Shown: piece after piece, positions 13,073-24,622 of the stretch
How positions within the stretch are numbered: position 1 is the stretch's first letter
How the letters are laid out: every line of letters starts with the position of its first letter
NCBI GenBank assembly: GCA_018902385.1
Contig: JABSSW010000027.1
Location: 527,014-591,013 of the forward strand
Source: Physcia stellaris
Lineage: Eukaryota; Ascomycota; Lecanoromycetes; Caliciales; Physciaceae
Reading direction: 5' to 3'
Length of the DNA stretch: 64,000 nt
Made by a program: the position numbers and the translations under genes
Notes under the pieces: generated by a model
The model's input: only the letters and a program-made list of their open reading frames with translations
Told to the model about the DNA's origin: nothing
The model's database searches: none

Positions 13073-13847
13073 AAGCTTTCGCCTCAGCATCACCGATTTC
13101 CTGTTCCATCCCTTCTCACCTACATCTTCGGCATTCATTAGCGACATAATCCTTTCTCCTCTTACCTCCAACTCGACGGTGACATTCTCAGGCGTTGTGG
13201 GCTTGTGGACTTGCGTCGCAGATGGCCTCTTGCGCCGTTCTGCACTGATTCCCTGGATACGAGCTATTCTCGCCCATACTTGATGTTTCTTTTTCAGCTC
13301 GGTCAATCCGCCAAAAGTTTGCTAGCGGACAGCCGGGGAGATGGAGAATAGATGCGGCCTTTAGGCGGAAGCAAGATTGATTTCAGCCTCGTAGAGGGAT
13401 GTTCTGCGAGCGATTTATCTCAGATATGGTGCACCACGTGGGTGGTACATAGAGGTAATTGTCGATGATTCTGATGTATTCTAGATATTGCAAGCACGAT
13501 TCCCCTTTCATGAGGTTGAGATATGACTCTTTTTGGCAGGAGTGAAGGTCTGAATGATAAAAAAGAATGTGCTGACTGCATTGCTACCCAATACTCGGGG
13601 GTCAGAGGACTGTTGACGTGTCTTGTGCCCTTTCACATGATTTCAAGCCAGCACTTTTTGATATTGGACCCTGACGTTTCCTCACGCTAGCGGGAGGATC
13701 ACCCGCCTGTGAGCTTCCACTGCCGACAGGGGTTTCATTGTTCCATTCGCACCGAGCCAGCGAGTCCATCAACAGAATCCCTCTCCGGTCAAGGGACTTT
13801 CTCGTCTTCCTTCCTCATTTGCTCATCTATCACACTTGCCACCTCGA
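13073..13847. other. Intergenic, 3' UTR of eIF4B gene and promoter of next gene
   Basis: No gene seen. The right part is pyrimidine-rich (CTCTCCGG, TCGTCTTCCTTCCTC) just before the Sec2 start, as is usual for fungal promoters and leaders. Confidence 0.5.
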
Positions 13848-14844
13848 ATGTCCTCTACAATCACCACTTTTTCTGAAGCCCCTTCAACAACGGCGTCTTT
13901 AACTTCAATCCTCCCGGCGACATGCCCAAAATGCGGCGCCGACGTTTCGCATTTCCAGAATCGCGTCGCTAACGAAGCTCAGCGGCGCATCGAGGAACTG
14001 GAGCAGCAGGTTAGGATACTAACCGATAAAGCTACAGCAGCTGGTACGGCGTATCCCCTTCTCCGTCGTGGTTCCCCTAACTTAACCTCGCCTCTGCGAC
14101 CCAAAGCCTTTGAATCGATCACTGACTCCTGTCAACAGTCGACAAGCTAGCAGACTACGAAGACCAGCTCGACCAACTACGATCCCAATCTCAGCCTCCT
14201 CCACCCACGATACCTACAAAACCGCTCCCCATAGAAGCACAACCTCCGCCCAGCCCCCGCTCCCACCCTCACGACCCCCACCGCGGCCCAGCTCCACCGT
14301 CTCGCGTCTCTCCGCCCTCCTACCATCGACCCGCCGCTCAGCATCCACACCCCCGGCAGCAAGCATGCCCAACACGCCCTTCAACCACACCCCCTCCCCC
14401 TTCTCCCCCAACCCCTCTCAACTACCCCAACCCCCGCACTCCGCCGCCTCACAACCAGACCTTCTCTCCGCGCTCTCACACGAAACCTCCCTCCGCCTCG
14501 CGGCCGAAAACCGCCTCTCAGAAACCAGCGCCGAGGTAGAGGAACTTACGTCCTCGCTGTTCAGCGAGGCGAACGAGATGGTCGCCAAGGAGCGGAAGGC
14601 GGCGAAGCGGTTGAAAGATGAGTTGGAGGAGAGGAGAGGGTTGCAGGACGGGTTGGAGAAGAGGATCAGGGAGAAGGAGGAACGGTTGGGGATATTGGAG
14701 CGCAGGGCGAAAGAGAAGGATGAGCGGTTGGAGAGGTTGGAGCAGAGGGTTGGGAGGGGGGAGAGGGTTAGGGGGTTGTTGAGGGACAGTATGGCGACGC
14801 AGACGCAGGGGCAGACGCAGGCTGCTGGGGGCAGTGCGGTGTGA
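13848..14844 (+). CDS. Sec2-domain GDP/GTP exchange factor-like protein, frame interrupted
   Basis: Exon 1 (13848-14043) encodes a CPKCGAD Cys pair and the start of a coiled coil; exon 2 begins at 14139. The C-terminal part carries the Sec2-type coiled coil, with the tell-tale EELTSSLFSEANEMVAKE block around 14540-14590. Sec2p is the exchange factor for the Rab Sec4 in polarised secretion; other fungi have short Sec2-domain proteins like this. The two conserved parts lie in different frames: the helix after the splice site (ADYEDQLDQLR) is in one frame, and the SRLSALLPSTRR block and Sec2 coil are one base out. No GT-AG intron fits between 14,170 and 14,290, so a one-base loss in this C-rich stretch, or use of a later acceptor (exon from 14168) that skips the helix, is needed. 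Confidence 0.65.
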
Positions 14845-15215
14845 GAGGGTGGGGCGGTGGGGAATTTGGCTGAAGCGAGGGTTGCACCTACGTGTAGGCG
14901 TTGGGTGATTGACCGGGAAATCAGGACTGGGAGAATCGGTACTGAGGTGCGTGCGTTTACTGGTTTCTGGCGCGTTTCTGTTTACCAGTCACTGGATACC
15001 ACCTGCTGCGAGTAGATAGGATAGAATTCTCTATACAAGAAGAAAAGAAAAGAACCCCGCAAGAAAGTCTACAAAAGATCAATCCACTTCTTCAAGATTG
15101 TCTTCCCAAAGGGTATCTAACGCCACCAATGCAGACTCCAAAACACGTATTCCACAATTCGAAACCCCAAGTCGAATAGACCGCCATCTTATCTCGAACT
15201 CCCCAAGAACCCAAT
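14845..15215. other. Intergenic between convergent genes
   Basis: The shared 3' flank of the Sec2-like and heme-oxygenase-like genes. I see nothing else in it. Confidence 0.5.
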
Positions 15216-16056
15216 TCACGCAAGCGGATTCGCAGCCGCCTTCCCATACCGCCATCCAAGTCCCCCAACCACGCTCCGGCCCAAGCTCGCGACCATACCG
15301 AGTACAGATCCCTGCACGCTCTCAAGCACCTCATCGTCGACTCCGCTAGCGGACGTATCATCCCGCACCTCCACCCCACCCCCCACCTCCCTCTCCAACT
15401 CCCTCACAACCTCAACCAAAAACCCCATAATCCTCACCCCCTCACCCACAACCTCGCCCCTCTCCTCAGTCGTCAACAGCGCCTCCGCACGCGCCACCCG
15501 GGCCCTGAACTCGCTTTTCAAATCCTCGCCGTCGAAGGCCCAGAAGGATAGGGACTCGGGGGCGAAGAGGCCGGAGTCGTGTAGTTGGGCGCGGAGGTGC
15601 CGTCCGCCGGCGAAGAGCGCTAGGTAGAGGGTCCAGGTGTACGCGAGGAGCAGGTGCGGGCGCGCTGCTAGCGAGGCGTGGATGTGTGTTGTGAAGGCTT
15701 GCAGGTTTGGTCCGTTTTGAGGGGAGGGGGAGGGGGAGGAGGAGGGAGAGGTCGGAGTGGAGGCGTGCTGTGCGTGTGAGGGCTGGCATGTGCAGCGTTT
15801 GGAGGAGGTGGTGTGTTCGTGGGGAGAGGGTTGGGGGTGGGGTGGAGAGGAGGCGGGTGAAGGGCGTTTCGAAGGCGGTGTAGATTTGTAGGATGGAGTG
15901 CATGCCGTGGGCGTAGAGGGTGGGGGTTGTGGTGTGGGGTGGGAGGCTGAGGGGGAGGAGGGAGGTTATGAGGCGGTTTAGGGTCGTGTGGTGGGGGCGG
16001 GTTGCTGTGTTTATGGCGTGGCCGATTGAGGGAGAGGGAGGTTGTGAGGGGGACAT
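15216..16056 (-). CDS. Heme-oxygenase-fold protein, frameshifted
   Basis: The first half in one frame has the helix with the likely proximal histidine (ATRPHHTTLNRLI, about residue 15) followed by hydrophobic helices. The second half, one base out of frame, has AYTWTLYLALFAGGRHLRAQL and FWAF-type blocks that match the distal helix region of heme oxygenase-like fungal proteins. Together they give about 280 aa, the usual length. The frame break lies near 15,720-15,745 in a run of G-rich repeats (GGGGAGGGGG), where one surplus base would explain it. Heme oxygenases open heme to biliverdin, iron and CO; many fungal members of this fold have no proven activity, so function is uncertain. The start at 16056 is the ATG closest to the first conserved helix; another lies upstream at 16104. 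Confidence 0.6.
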
Positions 16057-16498
16057 ATTGCTGAGGGTTAAAGCCAGTGGGTAAAGTAATAGTGGTGATA
16101 ACACTGTTCTTGAGGAGAGGCGTTCAAAGAGGCTTCGGAAAAGGATCAGAGATAGGAGATAGGAAAGAAGAGAGAAGAGGAGACATTGAATAGAGTAGAT
16201 ATAGGAATGACCGTGACCCAGATCATGAAATAGGTATCCTAGGCACCATCATCCAAGTATAAGTCATTCCGTAAATACTGTATTCGTGACCAAGAGCTCC
16301 AAAGTCGTGATGTCGGCAATCAAGCTTCGGGATCGCGTGCCGCGTCTGCACGTGCTCTCGCTTACATAACGCTAGCATCCGAAGCTTGACTCAAAGCGTC
16401 TAGCTTTTCCGCTGATTTTTCTCCTCACAAGCGAATTATTCTGATGCTATCTTGATTTTCCAGGTGCTTCACGAATAATTAAACTCACAGCCACAAAA
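16057..16498. promoter_or_regulatory. Divergent promoter region
   Basis: The gap between the divergent heme-oxygenase-like and basic-protein genes. It contains a T/C-rich stretch before 16,499. No specific site is recognised. Confidence 0.4.
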
Positions 16499-17782
16499 AT
16501 GTCAGACTATCAAGACACAGACACCAATGCCGAAAACAAAGGCGGAGGGTATCGAGGCGGACCAAAGCGGTGGAGTGGCCGTGGTCCGAAACCTGCACGG
16601 CATATCCCGTGGCCTGAGGTATATCTCCTCCCCCAATGCCTCAGAGAACCCGAAATTAAACACAATACCAGATATTCAAACACCACATCTCCCTAATAGA
16701 AGGCCACCAAAAGATGATCGACATGGTGCGCAAGCACACCGTCGAGGGATCAGGCAACCACCGCCAAATCTGCGCCATGCTCGACAGCTGCAAGGCCATG
16801 CTGCACGAAGCCAAGAGCGTTTCTCGGACCTTTGTACTCCCCCTCCACCCATCCTACCATAAATCACTATCCCTAACACTGAAATAATATGCAGGTCCCG
16901 CCCGCCAACCACCGCGAAAAAGTCCCCCTCGGCTCCTCCTCCGCGTCCATGTACCCAGGCTACTCCCCCGCGGACCACGTCTACGGCCAAGCAGCGATGG
17001 AATACGGCAGCGCGGCCGCGCGCGCGAAAGCAGAGGGCGTGGAGCTGAAGCCTGAAGTCGATATCGAGTATGAGATCGGGCAGGGGAAGGGCATCAAGCG
17101 GAAGCGGCTCGCGGAGATGCGAGCGCAGGATGGCAGTGGGAGTGCGTCGGGGTCGGGGACTGATGTTGCCGATGGGAAAAAGGTGAAGGTGGTTGCTGAG
17201 GATGCGAATGGGGAGGCTCAGCCGGCGTTCTACATTGATACTAATCCTACGCCGGTCGATTTACCTTTCGGCCAGAAGAAGACCGACAAGCGAGCCTCGC
17301 CCGAGCTGGAGGCTACCGAGGAGAAGACGTTGAAGAAAGCTAAGAAAGCGCACGAGGGCGAGATACCAGCCGCTCCACCAGCAGGGAAACTCGAGACGGA
17401 GGATATTTCCGCCGAGGTGGACGCCCGCATGAAAGAGAAAGAGGAGAAGCGCCGCAAGAAAGAAGAAAAGAAGCGGAAGAAGGAAGCGGACAAAGCAGCA
17501 GAGGAGACAGGCACCGATGACAAAAAGCGGAAGCGCGAGGCTGAGGGCTCTTCGGCTGTGCTTGTGGACGCGGCGGGTGAGGTAGGAGAGGAGAAGAAAC
17601 CGAAGAAGAAGAAATCTAAGAAGGAGAAGGGGGAGGTGAAGGACGCCGAGGCTGACGGGACTGAGATGAAAGGAGAAGTGAATGGTGGAGAAGGGAACGA
17701 GGAGTCGAAGAAGAGGTCCAGGGAGGAAGGCGATGCGGAGGGCAAAAAGAAGAAGAAGCGGAAGAAGGGCGAGGATATCTAG
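16499..17782 (+). CDS. Lys/Glu-rich nuclear-type protein of unknown function
   Basis: Exons 16499-16618, 16714-16833 and 16895-17782, all phase 0, give 375 aa. The N-terminus is Gly/Arg-rich (GGGYRGGPKRWSGRGPKPAR). The middle exon is a short helical segment with HTVEGSGNHRQICAMLDSCK. The last exon has a conserved-looking YSPADHVYGQAAMEYGSAA block, then a long highly charged tail with KKEEKKRKKE, KKPKKKKSKKEK and a terminal KKKKKRKKG: multiple nuclear or nucleolar localisation signals. I do not recognise the family. The charged tail resembles ribosome-biogenesis and splicing accessory proteins, but that is composition only. The second splice acceptor was chosen because the nearer AG sites lead to a stop. 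Confidence 0.6.
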
Positions 17783-17972
17783 GTTACCCATGAAGCTTGA
17801 TAGATGATCTGAAGAGTGTAGCTAGATGCGAATAAGTCGGCTTTCGAGGATCACGGTCTAAATCTGCTTTTCAGCTCTTCGAACATCAACACAATAATCG
17901 TCGTTTCTTCGTTCCATGGTGAGCAACAATTCTCCATTCCCAAACCTTCAAACCTCTAGCATCTAGACAACA

Positions 17973-18344
17973 ATGACAGCATCCATGGCAGATCTTTCCC
18001 CTTCCACAATTGCGGCTTTCGTTATCGTACTTCCCTCCTTTCCCATCCACTCCAACTCCCCATCTTCGTCCTCAACCAATACACCCCATCCCCATCCCCA
18101 TCCCCATCCCTCCAGCCCTCCCTCATCCCTCCATAAAACCCCAAAAAGGAGTACCCAGACCGCAATAATCCCCTCATAGCTCTCCGCCCTTCTCTAATCG
18201 ATTCAGGCTTCTGTTAAGCTTGAGAGAGATGCCGGGTACTGGATGCTGAATACCGATTACTGGGTTAATTCGCTCGGTTCTCACACATCTAATCCGTCTA
18301 ATTCTGGTGGTGAATACTCTGCAGACTCGCTTTATGGTAGATGA
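17973..18344 (+). CDS. Small two-exon hypothetical protein (63 aa)
   Basis: Exon 1 (17973-18026, 18 codons) and exon 2 (18207-18344) join in phase 0 across a 180-bp intron with donor GTACTT and a good CTAATCGATTCAG branch/acceptor. The product has a hydrophobic stretch (STIAAFVIASV) followed by a Tyr/Trp/Ser-rich tail (ERDAGYWMLNTDYW, ending SADSLYGR). I do not recognise it. Support comes from the clean splice sites and the non-random second exon. The intron contains a CCCCAT repeat. It could be a chance frame. Confidence 0.4.
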
Positions 18345-19561
18345 AGTCATTGCTGGATACGAATTTATATGGGAGTTGAATTGGCCATCCTCCGTACATC
18401 CCCATGTATTCGTGATTGGAATCGGAGCCTTCGGAGGGATGGTAGGTGGGAATGGGGTTGCTTGATAAAGCAGTGGGATCGTGAGGGGGATTGAATGGTG
18501 GTGGAGTGGATTAATTTTGCTGGGGGCTCTGAATGGAAAGAAGGAGGAGGAGGCGTACGAGGAAGACAGATCTGATAGTATGGTATCGATGGAAATTTCA
18601 TATCTAATACTAGATACCGCGGATAAGCGATGATGGCACGGTTTCTCCAACACACTGCGAAGAAGAGAGCGCTGGGGCTAGACCATCGCGGCCGAAGTAT
18701 TCTCTATGCTATATAGCTAGTCAGTGCATGATACGGGGAGTACATCTACACCCGAGGAGTGAGGGTTTTGACGTGGGTTGAGGTCCAGATCCCCTGAGAA
18801 GGAACAATTAACCTTCTAAGTTAAAATGGAGACGAGAGATTGATAGATGGGTATATATTCGATATACCTACCCGTTATCTTGAGCGAATGAGCAGAGAGG
18901 GATTCCTCATAGAGGGAATAGATGGGCATATGTTTCCTTAGATCTGGTCCGATTTGACTCCGGGTATCCTTGACTGCTGTGGACGCTGTAATTCGTGGTA
19001 GTAAATGTGCTAATGTCCATGATACACCGACAACCGGACTTGAGAAGAAATCAGAAGATGGTTGTCATCTTCATATGCTTTAGGCGTTTTGTCACAATGG
19101 ATGGATCAGTGACGATACATCAGGGGAGGAGTAGGACTATACTAGAATATGGGATGATGTTTGTGAACAGTGGGAAATAGCTGAGTTTGTACTGCTGTTA
19201 GTGGGGTCACTACAGGGCTGGAAGAAATCTTAATCGGAGAGGGGAGAATTGTGTGGAATCTTAATTATAAATTTAGAGACTGAATAACGGACGGTTCTCT
19301 AATCTCGGAGAAACGTATTTGAGGGGACATCGCCTGAGATATATGAGATGGCCCCGGACAAAGTCAAACACGGAGAGGAAGTGTATAAGGACGAGATCCA
19401 TCTTGGGACAACAGATGACTGCATCTGATACGAAAGAATGGTTTCGTTCCCAAGTCAGGCTACAACATGTTCATATCGTTTCAATGTCAATCTTTTCTCC
19501 AAGGCGAGGTGATATCACAACGAAAAGTGAAAGGACTCATACTTCCCTGCTCCAAACCCCT
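18345..19561. other. Intergenic, no gene recognised
   Basis: About 1.2 kb with no convincing frame on either strand. The right end is the 3' flank of the cupredoxin gene. Confidence 0.5.
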
Positions 19562-20939
19562 TCAATCCCTTAGCCCCAACCCATGCCATCCACCAGACTC
19601 ATATCCAGGTCCCATACTCTCCAGCAAACTCCTCGGCGGCGGACTCATCGTATTCCTCCTCGTATCCAGCTCACTAGCCGGACTTCCCGCCCTGCTGATC
19701 TCGGGACCCAGTGGCGGAGAAGGCAGTTCCGCCATGGTCGGCTGCGGTGAGCCTTGAACCTCTTTCGGATACGGAGGCACGTTGTACGCTTGAGTTTTGG
19801 TAAATCGTGGATCCTCCGAATCGTACGGGTAAGCGGGGCTTAAAAGTCCGCCACCCGAGCTGCTATAGCTGTGTTTTGTTTCTGGGGGCGGCGGTCGTTG
19901 GTTCTGGGTGTGGACATCGCGACGCAGAAATTGGAGCTCTGTGCGATGTCGGCCCAGGAGGAAGAGGAGGAAGCCGATTGCTACAGCTACTACCACGGCC
20001 CCGACCGTTATACCTGCTATTGCGCCGCTTGAGAGCTTGCTGTGGTCATGACTAGGACTATTGGTCGCAGTCGATACGGCAGCGGCGGTTTGAGACGGAG
20101 TGTTCAATGTCGCGGTAACTGGATTTGTCTCAGACGCAGAAGCAACAGTCTCTCCAGTAGGTAGGCTCTCTCCCGGTACCACCATATAATGGGCATTCTT
20201 CGCATCTTTCTTTTGTGCCGCTAGGGATACTGAGGCATTCTCCCGACATCATTAGCAAGCTTCATATAAATAGATGTCACACATACAGGATTGATGACTC
20301 CCACCATAGCGTAATTGATGCAGGAGCCTGGTGCAGAGCAGTAGTAGAATATAGGCTCAGTGTCGTTGATGGTCAGATTCCATGTTGGCGGCTTTGGTGA
20401 GTATTTAGCACAACAGACTAGAGCACTACTTGAGTGTGGCCCTACATTGTCTAAGATCACATCCACGGGGTGAAAGCCAGAGAAAAACCCGACTTTGTGA
20501 TCCCCAGTCAACTCATATGGAATACAGGGAGAGCCATACTCGGCGCGAGCGACAGAGTGGTTGGGAGGAAAGAATTGGAATTCTACGAACCCCGAATTGG
20601 TAAGCTTGTGAACTTCGAAATGGAACTACCTTACCAATAACATCGCCAACCGCCGCTTGTACGATGTCTGGAGAGTATTGATTATTCCCCTGGCGTTGGT
20701 GAGAAACAGTTGTTTCTTGAGGTTCATGCTGATGTGATGTCTGGCAATAGTTCTGCGCCTACCTTTCCAACGCTGATGGTATGTGTTTGTACGGGCTCAG
20801 CCACTGAGGATGAAAATGTGCCCATAGACTTGACCGATGTTACATCGGAACTCGATTGAGAGGAGGTGACCCGCGTAATTGCTGCCGCAAACAGCCAGAA
20901 CATCGAAGGAGGTCTTTCTACCATTTTAATGATGGTCAT
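19562..20939 (-). CDS. Membrane-anchored cupredoxin-domain protein
   Basis: Five exons (20763-20939, 20635-20689, 20446-20582, 20287-20391, 19562-20239) join in phase to 383 aa. The N-terminus is a signal peptide (SMFWLFAAAITRVTSS). A cupredoxin fold follows at about residues 50-165, with THTISVGK, FFPPNHSVARAEYGSPC, GFFSGFHPVD and the FYYCSAPGSCINYAMVGVIN core. Fungal extracellular serine-rich proteins share this domain. A Thr/Ser-rich stalk then leads to one transmembrane helix (AIAGITVGAVVVAVAIGFLL, followed by GRHRTE) and a Pro-rich cytosolic tail. His (NHSV), Cys (YYC) and Met (AMVG) could be copper ligands; a second ligand histidine between Cys and Met is not seen. Likely a cell-surface protein; copper binding is not shown. 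Confidence 0.82.
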
Positions 20940-22449
20940 ATTGCCCCAATGCGCTTGAGATGAAAATAGCTCTTCGAGAAAGAAGAGCGAGTGGACGGGT
21001 TTAGTATGATTCCCCGCCCTCAGCCGACCTTCATCATCGTACTCGTCAGCTTAGATACTGTAGTTGTACAGCATTCACTTTTGCAGCGATCGTCGACAGC
21101 AAGACATTAAGCTAGCGAATGGATTTGGGCGCCAAGCGAAAGGCTTGCACATTGAGGATCATTGCTGGATGATGGACGAAAATGGTTTGCTGTTTCTTTC
21201 GGGAATATGCATGATTCATGCAATTAAGCCTGCAAGCAAGAGGATCCGAGAGACAAACCCCGATGTTGGTATCCTAATACCATGTAACCTGTTACAACAT
21301 TAGCATTTGGTGGCCCCCTACCGTACTCTATCCCATGGTCTGATAATAAGTGGTGCTAACTTTAGGATACACCGACAAATCTACGATTACCCGGCTTGGG
21401 CAAAAGCAGAAGATGATGTTGTCTTCGTGTTAGTTTCATGTCGTCTTCATGCCGTCTTCATATGCTTTGTGCCAAACCCGGGTAAGCGTGTTATCATATT
21501 GGGTGAATCGGTGTCAACGCATGGGAGGGAAGATAGCACCACACCAGACCATGGGATATCCAATGCCGGAGGCTTTTGACTTTACCTCAATGCAACAAAA
21601 TGTGTACCCATCCTTGCCACAAATCGATGGAATATCAAGTGAAGAAAATATCATCTTCGGATTCCGTCCCAAGTCGGGTAACCGCAGGTCTGTCGGGGGA
21701 CATCATGAGAAAGATGTGTCACAAAAATTAGTACCACTTAGTAACAGGACAGGTAGCCCATCCAGACGTTTACCAAAGCAGTCGTTTTCAGAGACGTAAG
21801 CATGATATATGAAATAAATAAGATAGCCAGCCTACCACAGTATTGCTGGGCGACCGTTATGATGACAACCTCGAAAGCTGCGCTTCGAGCCTTCTCTTCA
21901 ATTGTAGTGCCAATGAATGTAAAGCTGCGTCCATCACTTCTGTTGGAGAATGGAACAAATAGTATGCCAAAGAAGTTTAATGGTATGCTTCCTACAGTAA
22001 TGCTGTGACAAGAAGGAAAGGAGATAGAGATCAACACAAACAGAGGAATACACGATGGGACATCGCAACAGCTGACGGGGAAGACTAGATATTGTTTGAG
22101 GATGGAAAGCTGAAGGAGAAAATTCTTGCCAGCATGGCAAGATAACGGACCGGCAATTTGCTCTCCATCATTCTCGAAGTCCTTGAGTGTGAGTACGGGG
22201 TAATGGAGACAGAAAGATGCAGGTGTCGCCTAGCATGATCATCAGCGGCGGTCAGACTTTGGGTAATGTAGGCTGTAGGCGCTCGGCAGCCGGGAAAGGC
22301 ACGGGAAAGCAGCCGCCAACCGCAAGTTCAGCTAATAGCTTACTTGCTACTCCCTACAATCGTAGCAAAAAGCGGCATCACTCACCATCGGCTACCTCCC
22401 CAGGATCATTCTTTACCAGAAGAGCTTGAGGTGCAAAGGATTGCCGGCA
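20940..22449. other. Intergenic, no gene recognised
   Basis: 1.5 kb between divergent genes. A frame at 21,449-21,799 (+) has no recognisable domain and is not accompanied by clear splice sites. I see no repeats. Confidence 0.45.
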
Positions 22450-23302
22450 ATGGCCTCCGCATTGCCATCCAATGTCCACGTCTCCCAGCATCCTTGTCTG
22501 CGCGCAAAACTCTCCCAGCTCCGATCGAAGCACGCCAATGCACGGGAGACAAAAGCACTCGTACACGAAATAGCGCTGATTGTAGGATGTGAAGCATTGG
22601 GATCATGCCTTAAAACCATATCAAGCGGTACGGTGAGCCTCTCATACGAAGATCTTGCGCCTATCTTTCACCGTTTTACCTAGAAAGCAGCTAACAACCA
22701 TACCTGTTCCATTGGCTAACATATCCTAGGATGAGACACCCATAGGCTACTCTTACACTACCGAGAGCATCACTCCGCGTGTCGTCATCGTACCCATCTT
22801 ACGCTCCGGATTGGGAATGATAGAAGGTTCGTTAGCCCTCCGACTTTCAGCTTTCCGCCACTGACAGCCCTCACAACCAGCCCTTCAAACACTCCTTCCC
22901 GACCCCGTCTCCGTCCATCACCTCGGTCTCTTCCGCGAACCCACCACCCTCCAGCCCGTCGAATACTACAACAACCTCCCCTACCACCGGCCCTCCCCCA
23001 ACGCCCCCTCTCCAATCCCCGATCTCGCAATAATAGTAGATCCTGTGATCGCCACAGGTGGTACAGCAGTCGCAGCCATTCAAACGTTATTCGAATGGGG
23101 CGTCGAGAAGGTAGTCCTGATATCCGTCCTCGGCAGCGAGCCCGGCGTGCGAAAAGCTGCGGCTGAAGGGGCTGGAAAGGAAGGCGGCCAGGAGGTCGAG
23201 GTCTGGATCGGGGGACTGGATGATAATGTTAATGATAGGGGGATGATCAAGCCTGGGATTGGCGATATTGGGGACAGGCTGTTTCTGACGATCGGGAAGT
23301 AA
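22450..23302 (+). CDS. FUR1: Uracil phosphoribosyltransferase
   Basis: Exons 22450-22632, 22730-22826 and 22881-23302 join in phase to 233 aa, the normal UPRTase length. The enzyme converts uracil and PRPP to UMP in the cytosolic pyrimidine salvage pathway, and it also activates 5-fluorouracil in fungi. Visible features: the N-terminal SNVHVSQHPCLRAKLSQLRS block; PRVVIVPILRSGLGM; the PRPP-binding loop VDPVIATGGTAVAAI (about residues 153-167); and the C-terminal uracil-binding GIGDIGDRLF. An Asn-rich loop is replaced by YYNNLPYHRPSPNAPSP, slightly extended. The start is the first ATG in frame; upstream has no further conserved sequence. All hallmark residues are present, so it should be active. 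Confidence 0.95.
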
Positions 23303-23409
23303 AGCGGATGATAATGAGGTTATGATGAGACGGAATTCCATAGAAAGCACCAGGCGCTGATGAAAAAGTCGACATTCTGGCTCTCCCTGAGCACACGCAT
23401 ACAGCTCGA

Positions 23410-23800
23410 TCAACGAACCCCCTTGCCATTCCCATACCCATTCAATATCTCCCTCACATAATCCCCATCCTGCTCCCTCTCCCTCTCCCTCTCCCTCTCC
23501 CTCTCCCCTTCCCCACCATCACCCATCCCCATCCCCATCCCCTTCTCCCCCCCACCCTCTCTCATCTTCCCCCACGCCTCGCGCCTCGCAACCTCCCGCT
23601 TCTCAGACCTCTTATTCCCCACTGCTCCCTCGTCAGCTCTTCGCTTACGTCTTAAGTGTGGGGCCAGCAAACGCACCTCTCCACACTAGATAGTAGGCGC
23701 CCATACTTAGTATGAAGGCGGCGATGAAGGCTATCATGATGCCGATTTCGTGCGCTGTGCCTGGGCCGGCGTGGTAGGGGGCTGCGTTGGCTGCTGACAT
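23410..23800 (-). CDS. Small single-pass membrane protein with Arg/Glu repeat tail
   Basis: Exon 1 (23677-23800) and exon 2 (23410-23624) join in phase across a 52-bp intron with donor GTGCGT and a GCTGAC branch, giving 112 aa. The N-terminus (NAAPYHAGPGTAHEIG) precedes one transmembrane helix (IGIMIAFIAAFILSMGAYYL). The cytosolic tail is basic (NKRSEKREVARREAWGKMRE), then GMGMGMG and an (ER)n run encoded by a CCCTCT microsatellite, ending GYGNGKGVR. I do not recognise the family. The topology suggests a small tail-type membrane protein. The repeat tail probably varies in length between strains. Confidence 0.55.
23473..23508. repeat. Microsatellite (CTCCCT)n
   Basis: About six CTCCCT units, in frame within the tail of the small membrane protein, where they encode alternating Glu and Arg. 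The nearby CCCCAT repeat (about 23,523-23,540) encodes Gly-Met pairs. Confidence 0.85.
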
Positions 23801-24622
23801 TTTGGTGGGTGGATTTGGAGGGGAGAGGAAGGAGAGGAGGGGAGGGGAGATGGGAGTTTTGGGGGTTTGTGGGAGTGGCTGTGTTTGCGATGGGAGGGGT
23901 CAGAAGTGGGGTGGGGGTACGGGTGAGATGGTGATGGAGGGTGGATGAGGGGCGGTTTCTTGGCTATGGAGTCGGGATTGTGCGCGTTCTTCCTTTATCT
24001 ACTTGCGATGGAATCCTAAACATTACAATCACTATATAGAGGCGTAATTGATGTATACCGTCTTGAGAGTCGCAGTGTTTCCATCTACGAAAGAAAGGGA
24101 ATTGAGACGACTATCATTGCAGAAAGCGCACTCTTCCAAGAGCCGACGATAAAACTGCGAGCATGGGAGCTGGTGCTGCGAGGATGATACTGCGTGGATG
24201 GCAAAATGATTTGTGACCCTGAGCTGGGTTTGGAGGCCATTTGAGCGACAGGTTGTTGGGTGATGTATCCACTGATTGTGCGACCTTGGACAGAGGTTGA
24301 GCTTGATTTATGAGAGCTGAGGTCTCGACCTACATAAGACTGGAGAACCAGAGCGGCTCGAAAACGAGTAGTCTTCCATTCGCATTGACGCAGAACTGCT
24401 CACGAAGTCGAGTAAGTCAGGAAGGTTGGAATCGTTTGTCTCGATGATGCTGTTGTAGACGCCAGGCTGACAATTGACAGGATAAGCTTGAAGACCTCAA
24501 GGCATACATAGCATACAACTTTCATATCATGAGCAGCACCCGTGCGTCCGCCATTGCTGTCTCAAACCCCAGAGCCTATCTCTCCTTTGCTCAACTCTCC
24601 TCCTATCTTTTTAACTGGCCTT
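23801..24622. other. Intergenic, no gene recognised
   Basis: G-rich, GGAGGGG-type low-complexity sequence just upstream of the small membrane protein start, then unremarkable sequence. No gene is seen. Confidence 0.45.

Noticed and set aside
21307-21799. Overlapping plus frames in the 21-22 kb gap
   Set aside because: No domain, no consistent splice sites; could be a relic, but nothing supports it.
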